Assembly: GCA_016763955.1 (NCBI GenBank)
Contig: JAESSU010000450.1
Location: 1-5,131, forward strand
DNA: 5,131 nt
Source: Phycisphaeraceae bacterium
Lineage (GTDB): Bacteria > Planctomycetota > Phycisphaerae > Phycisphaerales > Phycisphaeraceae
Direction: 5' to 3'
Position numbers and translations under genes: made by a program. The notes beneath the pieces were generated by a model. It worked only from the letters and a program-made list of their open reading frames with translations, made no database searches and was not told the DNA's origin. How positions within the stretch are numbered: the stretch's first letter is position 1; each line of letters starts with the position of its first letter. Positions 1 through 5,131 of this stretch are shown here, piece after piece.

Positions 1-3000
1 CATCATCTGCATCCATTGTCGTTGGACATCGGGTTCTCTAGCAAGGCGGTCTGGATGGACTGCGACTTCTTGAATCTGCTGGTTTAGTTTAATGGGTGTC
101 CATAGCGGTTGGCCGGTGTGGGTGTTGATGCTTTGGAGTTGGCCTAGGGTGGGTTGCCAGAGCAGAAGCTGGTTTGTGGATTGAGCGAGTAGTTGGGTCT
201 GGGGGTCTTCTAGGGGAAAGCTCCAGAGCATTCGTTGTTGATTAAGTTGATAAAGAAACAGCGAGTTATCATGCAGCAAAACGAGTTGACGGCTATGGAC
301 ATTGGGTGCGTGAAGCGTGGGTAATAACAATCTCCCCTCAAGTCCGATGGCTGGTCCTAGGGGCAAGTTAAATTTGGGTGAACCACTCTGCGTTGGGTCT
401 AAAAGTGCCAGTTCACTGATCCATGGATCGACAGAGACCCATTGGTTATTTCGCCAGACGGGTTGGTTGGGAAACAGTAGAGCAAAGGTGTTAAGCACGC
501 GATGAGCTTTGGCTGGATTGTTAAGCTGCTGATAACCTTGTGCCAGTTTGCCAGCAAGTTTCTGCTTAAGTTCTAGGGTGTTGGCACGTGGGTAGGCCTG
601 TTGCAACCGGGTGACTGCCAGTTCGATTTGACCTTGTTGCCAATATTGTTTGGCTGCGGTCATGCGTGCTGTGGCTGCGGCTTGCGTGAGTGGGTAGGAC
701 TCGGCTAAGGCCAGATAATTTTGTGCCGTGGTGGTGTTAGTGCGTTGAAGTTGATGTAGATGTTCGGTTGCGACCGCTTCAAAATGGATCATGGCTTGGG
801 GGTCTGCTGTGATAATTCCAACCAGTCGAAGTCGTGCTTCGAGTCTGGCTTGACGGGCTCCTTGATCAAACTGGTAAAGCTGGCCTAAGAGGGTGGGGTC
901 CTCAAGGACACTTTGGTAATGTTCAATGGCTCGGGCACCTTTGCCTAGGTATTGCCAATACCGACCGCGTGCAAACTGCTGGGCGACTTCGTTGACTGGG
1001 GTGATGCTGACCACCGCTAGGCGTTCAAACAAGGCTTGCATCGTGCTAGGGTCGGGCATGGATTGGAGCTGGGCTTGAGCAAAATGCGGGTCTTTGTCGC
1101 CTTGGGCAGGCAGTTCGACATGCTCGCGGATGTAGTTGAAAATCTGTTGGATTTTGTGTTGTTGGACACTGCTCGCAGGCGATGCAAAGTTTTGAAAGGG
1201 GATTGTGTCGATGGCTGCATCAATGCCTTGTAGGACGGTGGCCCATTGTTTGCGCATTGAGGCAATGTGGCTTAGTGCTAAGCCTGGCCAAACTTCGTTG
1301 GGATGACGATGAATCCGGTTGCTTAGTTGTGCATAAGCATCGTCCCAATGCATGAGACTGATCAGTTCGTTGCCGCGACTGATGATCCATTGTTTGTTGG
1401 CTGTGAGTATGATGCCTTGTTGATTAAATGGGTGTCGGTTTAGGATATTGCCATCTTCAAGATTGAGTGTGACAAGTTGATTATTTGTTTGCACTAGGAC
1501 TTGTTTGTCATGGACGAGAAATTGCGTGTGCTGCTCTGGGTTTAAGTTGTTGAGTTTCTGTTCCCATTTTTGCGTGAATGTTTGCGAATCAAAAAGTCTC
1601 ACTGTCTGGCTGATACTCAGTAAACCTGCTGGGGTCATGGCTAATTGGCAAGTGGGGTCAAAGCCCTTTGTGTCGAGTTTTCTGACAGGGTTTCCGGTGA
1701 GTCGATCAAGTAGCAAAGCCGGTTCGTTGGCCCATGCTGGGGCGATGAGTACTTGTTTGGAAGTGACGATTGGGGCAGGACGACGTGCTGTGATTGTCGA
1801 GCGTGTTCGTTGGGTGATCCGTGATTTGGGTTGGATTGTTTGCGATTCTTGATTGCGATCAAGCATGTACATCCAAAGCATGTCGCCGGTGAGTCCGTCG
1901 ATTGCGCTGAGGGTTCCTAAATTGTCTGTGACATAAATTTGCCCTTGTTTAAGGGTCATTTCACCTAATGCATAGAATGGGTTGTGGTTGGACATTGCGG
2001 CACTTGCTAGGTGTCTCTTCCAGATTAGTGTGCCATCGGTGATGTTTAGTGCAGCTAGGTAGGCTGTGTGAAACCCGGAATTTTGACTACGGCGCATCAG
2101 GACATAGACACGTCGGTCATCGGCTAGGGGCGTGCCATGGAAAAAGACCTCTTGGAGACTTTCGTCTAAAGCGGGGGGTTGGGTTTTCCAAAGTTGCTTG
2201 CCGGTGTGCATATCTAGGCAGACCAGGTGCGTTTGGTGATTTTTGAGTTTCCATGCGGATCGCCATTGCGACATAAATCCGACCACCCCTAGCACACGGT
2301 TTTCTGTGAGGCAGACGCTGCGGTTTTTGTCGAGTATCGAACCGCTCATCATGCTGTTATTGGTGGGCTGTTGTTGTGTTAGGCTGTATTCCCATAGCGG
2401 CCTGCCTGAAAGCCGGTCGTAGGCATTGATGCCCTGTTGGTGATTTACAAATAGTAAGTCCGCTTGAATCACGGGGATCAGGTTCCCGTCTAACGGACTC
2501 TGTGGTGGATTTTGCCCGGCTTGCCTTCGGAAACGATGGCGTCTGGTGTTTGCGTCTTCTGATGAAAACGGATTGTTTAACGGGATGTTCCAAAGTTCTG
2601 TGATGTTCGCAGGCAGGTTGGGGATCGCCCAGCCGGACTTGTAAATAGAACTCCAAGGCAAGGTGATAGGGGGGGCGAGCCTTGCAGTTGAGAGGCCCAT
2701 TGTTTTTAGGGCTTGTGGGTCCAAAGGGTGCTTGAGATTATTTTGCAAGAGCAAGCAGGCGGACATCAGGGCGTGATAGCGCGTTAGATGTTGTTTGTGA
2801 TCTGGATGGGGGGCTAATTGTTCTAGTAGTGCATGAGCTGCAAGGAAGTCTGCTTTTTCAAGGAGCAGTCCCACCGCGTCTAGTCCAGCTTGCAATGCTG
2901 ATGGGCAAAGATAATACCGATCCACGACAGCGAGTAACACAGCTTGCCGATTGGATGCGGAGTCTGCTTGTTTAAGGAGTCGCTTTGCGGAGGCTTCATA

Positions 3001-3321
3001 TTGCGTGCGGTAGATTGTGAGCAAAGGTTCGTCAGCGAGTAATCGGCTCACGATTAGACGACGGGTGTCGGTGTGGTAAGGCTTGTCTGTTTTTATCAGT
3101 TTGTGACGATAGGTTTCAAGGATGTGCTGATACTTGGTTGCGGATTCGGTGAGTCGATTTTGTGATCGCAGCCGCGTTGCTTCGATGATCTGGTCTGCTG
3201 CAGCGGGGGAGTCGTCAATATAGACTGGAGCATTTTGAGCAGCGGTTGATAGAACACTTGACGCTGATACGAACAGTGCAAATGCCAGTCCCCAGTGAGT
3301 TATGCAAGTCGAGTTAAACAT
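1..3321 (-). CDS. Large exported PQQ-type beta-propeller / TPR-like repeat protein, C-terminus beyond window (partial)
   Basis: One open frame of 1,107 codons without a stop runs off the left edge. Residues 1-28 look like a Sec signal peptide: hydrophobic GLAFALFVSA core, then small residues, with cleavage likely near STAA/QNA. Residues 40-215 are helical and TPR-like. A beta-propeller follows at about 285-655, with seven motifs resembling the PQQ/BamB-type blade signature (Asp/Asn, then T-G, then Trp): INAYDRLSGRPLW (298), LVCLDMHTGKQLW (366), LAALNITDGTLIW (422), LSAIDGLTGDMLW (471), and degenerate ones near 535, 574 and 616. Residues 660-945 are again helical, TPR-like (for example YWQQGQIELAVTRLQQAYP at 893). 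Propeller motifs resume at 1021 and 1062 (LQSINTHTGQPLW). The start is the first in-frame ATG after an upstream stop at 3367-3369; its Shine-Dalgarno is weak. Such repeats usually serve as extracytoplasmic scaffolds; no catalytic residues or CxxCH haem motif are visible, so enzyme activity is not claimed. Family call is firm, function unknown. Confidence 0.88.
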   Translation of the reverse strand, partial: MFNSTCITHWGLAFALFVSASSVLSTAAQNAPVYIDDSPAAADQIIEATRLRSQNRLTESATKYQHILETYRHKLIKTDKPYHTDTRRLIVSRLLADEPLLTIYRTQYEASAKRLLKQADSASNRQAVLLAVVDRYYLCPSALQAGLDAVGLLLEKADFLAAHALLEQLAPHPDHKQHLTRYHALMSACLLLQNNLKHPLDPQALKTMGLSTARLAPPITLPWSSIYKSGWAIPNLPANITELWNIPLNNPFSSEDANTRRHRFRRQAGQNPPQSPLDGNLIPVIQADLLFVNHQQGINAYDRLSGRPLWEYSLTQQQPTNNSMMSGSILDKNRSVCLTENRVLGVVGFMSQWRSAWKLKNHQTHLVCLDMHTGKQLWKTQPPALDESLQEVFFHGTPLADDRRVYVLMRRSQNSGFHTAYLAALNITDGTLIWKRHLASAAMSNHNPFYALGEMTLKQGQIYVTDNLGTLSAIDGLTGDMLWMYMLDRNQESQTIQPKSRITQRTRSTITARRPAPIVTSKQVLIAPAWANEPALLLDRLTGNPVRKLDTKGFDPTCQLAMTPAGLLSISQTVRLFDSQTFTQKWEQKLNNLNPEQHTQFLVHDKQVLVQTNNQLVTLNLEDGNILNRHPFNQQGIILTANKQWIISRGNELISLMHWDDAYAQLSNRIHRHPNEVWPGLALSHIASMRKQWATVLQGIDAAIDTIPFQNFASPASSVQQHKIQQIFNYIREHVELPAQGDKDPHFAQAQLQSMPDPSTMQALFERLAVVSITPVNEVAQQFARGRYWQYLGKGARAIEHYQSVLEDPTLLGQLYQFDQGARQARLEARLRLVGIITADPQAMIHFEAVATEHLHQLQRTNTTTAQNYLALAESYPLTQAAATARMTAAKQYWQQGQIELAVTRLQQAYPRANTLELKQKLAGKLAQGYQQLNNPAKAHRVLNTFALLFPNQPVWRNNQWVSVDPWISELALLDPTQSGSPKFNLPLGPAIGLEGRLLLPTLHAPNVHSRQLVLLHDNSLFLYQLNQQRMLWSFPLEDPQTQLLAQSTNQLLLWQPTLGQLQSINTHTGQPLWTPIKLNQQIQEVAVHPDRLAREPDVQRQWMQMM
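3238..3321 (-). other. Predicted signal peptide of the propeller protein
   Basis: The first 28 codons encode a short polar start, a hydrophobic stretch (residues 11-24, GLAFALFVSASSVL) and an alanine-rich end (STAA at 25-28) before QNAPVY. This is the layout of a Sec signal peptide with cleavage after residue 27 or 28. The N-region is weakly charged (only a histidine), which is unusual and lowers confidence. No lipobox cysteine follows the hydrophobic core, so a lipoprotein is unlikely. Export to the periplasm or beyond is inferred. Confidence 0.65.
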
Positions 3322-3333
3322 ATACGATAGAAT

Positions 3334-3349
3334 CCATTGTACGCGATGG
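3334..3349. promoter_or_regulatory. 16-base near-palindrome, candidate operator in the divergent promoter region
   Basis: CCATTG-TACG-CGATGG has two six-base arms matching in five of six positions as an inverted repeat, with a four-base centre. It ends 13 bases upstream of the propeller gene start and about 75 bases before the kinase start. On the minus strand it overlaps TACAAT (3341-3336), a possible -10 element, though that would leave a leader of only about 8 bases. A dimeric regulator could bind here. A palindrome this short can also arise by chance, so this is tentative. Confidence 0.2.
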
Positions 3350-3360
3350 TTATTCCAAAA

Positions 3361-3393
3361 GGGAGATTAAGAGTTCCCCGTTCTTCTCTTCCC
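3361..3393. repeat. Imperfect inverted repeat in the divergent intergenic region
   Basis: The pair AAGAG (3369-3373) and CTCTT (3386-3390) flanks a 12-base loop, and outer GGG (3361-3363) and CCC (3391-3393) can pair if the five bases between the inner and outer arms on the left are bulged. The stem is interrupted and probably not very stable. It sits between the two divergent genes, so it may be an operator or leader structure, or simply chance in a purine/pyrimidine-biased stretch. Confidence 0.15.
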
Positions 3394-3401
3394 TATTTCG
3401 G

Positions 3402-3407
3402 CATAAT
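3402..3407 (+). promoter_or_regulatory. Candidate -10 element for the kinase gene
   Basis: CATAAT matches the sigma-70 -10 consensus in five of six bases. It would place transcription initiation near 3414, giving a 5' leader of about 12 bases to the first ATG or about 27 to the second. No good -35 element is seen at the usual distance (the region around 3379-3386 reads cgttcttc), so the call rests on the -10 alone. Confidence 0.2.
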
Positions 3408-3425
3408 CATGTTATTCTGTTTCAA

Positions 3426-4349
3426 ATGAATGGATATACAATGACAATTTGCGGTATTGGCGAAGCGCTTTTTGATGTCATCGACGGCACGCAAGTTCTT
3501 GGTGGGGCTCCTTTGAACGTGGCTGTTCATGCTCATCAGCTTATTTGTGGCAAAGGGGGCCAAGGTTTGGTGATCAGCCGGGTGGGACAAGATCCATTAG
3601 GCCAACAGGTCTGCGAGTCCTTAGCAGAACGTAAGATGGATACGCAGTCTATTCAGTCTGATCCAGATCATGCCACCGGGCAGGTTTATGTCCAGACGGA
3701 TCAACAAGGCCAGCCACGTTATGACATTGTGGCTAACGCAGCTTGGGATTGGCTTCAATACGATCCGGATATGGAGAGTTATGCTCAACGCTGTGATGCG
3801 GTCTGCTTTGGCTCATTGGCTCAACGTGAAGCTCAGACGCGCAATACCATCTACCGATTTTTGGAAATGTGTGGGCCCTCGACAATCAAACTTTTCGATG
3901 TGAATATTCGACAGGATTTTTATTCTCGTCAGGTGATTAATCGGTCGGTGGAGCTTGCAAATGCATTAAAGCTCAATGAAGACGAGTTGCCTGTGGTTTG
4001 CAAGCTGTTGGGAATCGGTGATGTGCAAGCGGGGGGCGAACGTGACGCGATGGTTAAAATCATCAAGCAGTTTAAGATTAATTGGATCATCTACACACGC
4101 GGTGATCAAGGCACGACCGTTCACACTCTCGGAAGTTTTTATGAGGGGAAACCTGTTTCGGCTAATCCTGTAGAAGGTGCTGATGCAGTGGGGGCTGGGG
4201 ACAGTGTGGCTGCGACGTGTTTAGTGGGCGCGGTCTTGCGTAAACCTTGGGATCAAGTGGTTGATACGGCTAACAAAATCGGTGCGTATGTCGCAAGTCA
4301 ATGCGGCGCAACGCCTGCGCTTCCTGATGAACTGATCAACGCGCTGTAA
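3426..4349 (+). CDS. PfkB-family carbohydrate kinase, probable fructokinase
   Basis: This complete 307-residue protein is the usual length for ribokinase/PfkB-family sugar kinases, which move the ATP gamma-phosphate to a sugar hydroxyl in the cytoplasm. Family landmarks are in order: IGEALFDVIDG (11-21), the sugar-binding GGAPLNVAVH (26-35), FDVNIRQDFY (157-166), the N-x-x-E motif within LNEDEL (N184, E187), YTRGDQGT (223-230), and DAVGAGDSVAA (253-263), where GAGD carries the anion hole and the catalytic Asp259. The end, CGATPALP (293-300), and GGAPLN are typical of bacterial fructokinases, so fructose is the best substrate guess (EC 2.7.1.4); another ketose or gluconate-type sugar cannot be excluded. 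All key residues are intact. The start may be ATG 3426 or ATG 3441: the second has a GGA six bases upstream and gives MTICGIGEALFD, a more typical family beginning. No transporter or hydrolase neighbour is present to fix the pathway. Confidence 0.93.
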   Translation: MNGYTMTICGIGEALFDVIDGTQVLGGAPLNVAVHAHQLICGKGGQGLVISRVGQDPLGQQVCESLAERKMDTQSIQSDPDHATGQVYVQTDQQGQPRYDIVANAAWDWLQYDPDMESYAQRCDAVCFGSLAQREAQTRNTIYRFLEMCGPSTIKLFDVNIRQDFYSRQVINRSVELANALKLNEDELPVVCKLLGIGDVQAGGERDAMVKIIKQFKINWIIYTRGDQGTTVHTLGSFYEGKPVSANPVEGADAVGAGDSVAATCLVGAVLRKPWDQVVDTANKIGAYVASQCGATPALPDELINAL

Positions 4350-4386
4350 AAATAGTTTTTGGTTTCACGCTTTTCTCTTTTTTTTT
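4341..4386 (+). terminator. Weak candidate intrinsic terminator after the kinase gene
   Basis: A-T hairpin AAAAA-TAG-TTTTT (4348-4360) lies over the kinase stop codon, and an outer GCG (4341-4343) / CGC (4368-4370) pair could enclose it. Directly after it comes a T-rich tract (TTTTCTC then nine T at 4378-4386). The T-tract is convincing, but the stem is AT-rich with a large internal loop, so termination efficiency is doubtful. Confidence 0.3.
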
Positions 4387-4391
4387 AACAA

Positions 4392-4421
4392 TTGGTTCTT
4401 CCCACGCCGAACCGATACAAT
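4392..4421 (+). promoter_or_regulatory. Candidate sigma-70-like promoter for glnS, with an inverted repeat in the spacer
   Basis: TTGGTT (4392-4397, three bases of the -35 consensus) and TACAAT (4416-4421, five of six of the -10 consensus) are separated by 18 bases. Initiation would fall near 4428, leaving a leader of about 57 bases before glnS. TTGGTTC (4392-4398) and GAACCGA (4409-4415) form an inverted repeat (five perfect pairs, one G-T wobble and an outer T-A pair) around a ten-base loop. It overlaps the -35 and fills the spacer, where a regulator could block polymerase. No T-run follows it, so it is not a terminator. Confidence 0.3.
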
Positions 4422-4470
4422 TTCTCTCTTAAGCGTTTAGAGTCACACTGGCCTGCGCTCACTGTATTTT

Positions 4471-4475
4471 GGAAG
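4471..4475 (+). promoter_or_regulatory. Ribosome binding site of glnS
   Basis: GGAAG lies nine bases before the ATG at 4485. It is the best Shine-Dalgarno-like sequence in the window and supports that start, together with an in-frame TAA three codons upstream of the ATG. Confidence 0.55.
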
Positions 4476-4484
4476 TAAGCTCTC

Positions 4485-5131
4485 ATGACCCACTGCGAAG
4501 AATCGTCCATTAAGAAAAATTTCCTGACTCAAGAGATCGATGCTGATCTTGCTTCGGGTCGTTATACCAGCCCCATTCTCACGCGTTTCCCGCCTGAGCA
4601 CAATGGCTATTTGCATATCGGCCACGCCAAGGCCATCTGCATTGCTTTTGGAGTTGCTGGGCAATATGGCGGCGGGACTAATCTCCGTCTTGATGACACC
4701 AACCCCTCCAAAGAGGAACAGGAATACATCGATGCCATCCAAGACGATATTCATTGGCTTGGTTTTGATTGGACCAAGCTCTGTTATGCCAGTGACTATT
4801 TCCAGCAATTCTATGACTGGGCCGTCGCGCTAATCAAAGCAGGCGATGCGTATGTTGATGACCAAACGGCGGATCAAATGCGCCAAAACCGAGGCACACT
4901 CACACGACCGGGTATTAACTCTCCCTTCCGTGATCGCAGTGTTGAAGAAAACCTCGATCTGTTTGAACAAATGAAAAACGGAGCGTTTGATCAAGGGACT
5001 TGCGTCCTGCGTGCGAAGATCGATATGGCATCTCCCAATATGGTCATGCGTGATCCTACGATGTATCGCATTATGAAAGCGAGCCATCCGCGTACCGGCG
5101 ATAGTTGGTCTATTTATCCCATGTACGACTA
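4485..5131 (+). CDS. glnS: Glutaminyl-tRNA synthetase (glutamine--tRNA ligase), N-terminal part (partial)
   Basis: GlnRS (EC 6.1.1.18) charges tRNA-Gln with glutamine using ATP, in the cytoplasm. The 215 complete codons cover the class I catalytic Rossmann fold. [17 protein letters not shown] contains the HIGH signature (44-47). [19 protein letters not shown] (67-85), WLGFDW (91-96), RGTL (136-139), [16 protein letters not shown] (145-160), [17 protein letters not shown] (175-191) and IYPMYD (210-215) closely follow E. coli GlnRS as I recall it. Glu38, Asp70 and Tyr214 align with E. coli Glu34, Asp66 and Tyr211, which contact the tRNA or glutamine, so this is GlnRS rather than GluRS. The KMSKS-type motif, anticodon-binding barrels and any C-terminal extension lie beyond the right edge. 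ATG 4485 is the only sensible start: an in-frame TAA sits just upstream and GGAAG precedes it. It follows the kinase on the same strand by 135 bases, probably as its own transcript. Confidence 0.97.
   Translation, partial: MTHCEESSIKKNFLTQEIDADLASGRYTSPILTRFPPEHNGYLHIGHAKAICIAFGVAGQYGGGTNLRLDDTNPSKEEQEYIDAIQDDIHWLGFDWTKLCYASDYFQQFYDWAVALIKAGDAYVDDQTADQMRQNRGTLTRPGINSPFRDRSVEENLDLFEQMKNGAFDQGTCVLRAKIDMASPNMVMRDPTMYRIMKASHPRTGDSWSIYPMYD

Noticed and set aside
317..505. Short plus-strand open frame
   Set aside because: It lies opposite the second propeller/helical part of the long gene, with no ribosome binding site or recognisable motif.
1505..1852. 115-codon open frame on the plus strand
   Set aside because: It is antisense to the propeller gene, whose frame is open across the region with clear repeat motifs. 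The translation is Cys/Ser-rich and not protein-like.
2357..2656. 99-codon open frame on the minus strand, out of frame with the propeller gene
   Set aside because: The in-frame propeller translation continues through this stretch with recognisable blades. I also checked whether it marked a frameshift, and the main frame has no stop.
1..3321. Interpretation as a quinoprotein alcohol or glucose dehydrogenase
   Set aside because: Only the structural PQQ-type blade motif is seen. The disulphide pair, metal ligands and CxxCH haem site expected in such enzymes are not evident, and the helical blocks do not fit that family.
4348..4484. T-box or other riboswitch upstream of glnS
   Set aside because: The gap is only 135 bases, with no T-box consensus, no stacked hairpins and no terminator immediately before glnS.
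4443..4808. 121-codon open frame on the minus strand
   Set aside because: It lies opposite glnS, whose plus-strand translation matches a known enzyme motif by motif. The antisense translation resembles nothing recognisable.
4830..5087. 85-codon open frame on the minus strand
   Set aside because: It is antisense to conserved glnS coding sequence and has no recognisable motif or ribosome binding site.
1..5131. CRISPR array, tRNA, rRNA, insertion sequence or attachment site
   Set aside because: No regularly spaced repeats, cloverleaf-like sequence, terminal inverted repeats or transposase/integrase motifs were seen; almost all of the window is occupied by three coding genes.

Overview
The window (5,131 bases, close to even GC by eye) holds three protein-coding genes and two short intergenic gaps. 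I see no rRNA, tRNA, CRISPR array, insertion sequence or prophage gene. Gene content fits a Planctomycetota bacterium, possibly class Phycisphaerae. That is an inference from three things: a very long exported protein mixing PQQ-type beta-propeller repeats with helical (TPR-like) segments, a bacterial glutaminyl-tRNA synthetase, and the general look of the proteins. There is no marker gene here that settles the taxonomy.

Layout: (1) From 3321 down to base 1 on the minus strand, a single uninterrupted reading frame of 1,107 codons runs off the left edge. It encodes a signal peptide, an N-terminal helical region, a seven-motif PQQ-type beta-propeller, a second helical TPR-like region, and the start of another propeller segment. 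(2) A 104-base divergent intergenic region (3322-3425) contains a 16-base near-palindrome and an imperfect inverted repeat. (3) A complete PfkB-family sugar kinase, most like fructokinase, lies at 3426-4349 on the plus strand. (4) A 135-base gap (4350-4484) has a weak hairpin plus T-tract after the kinase, then a candidate promoter with an inverted repeat in its spacer. (5) The first 215 codons of glnS (glutaminyl-tRNA synthetase) start at 4485 and run off the right edge.

The genes do not form an obvious pathway. The propeller protein probably acts outside the cytoplasm, the kinase feeds sugar into central metabolism, and GlnRS is a translation housekeeping enzyme. The kinase and glnS share a strand, but the gap with its own signals suggests separate transcription. 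The most distinctive object is the propeller gene. Its glutamine content is about 9%, its use of the CTA leucine codon is heavy where its neighbours use it almost never, and its coding strand is strongly A+C-rich. I found no convincing evidence of a new defence, mobile or RNA-based system. The leads listed are modest and are rated accordingly.
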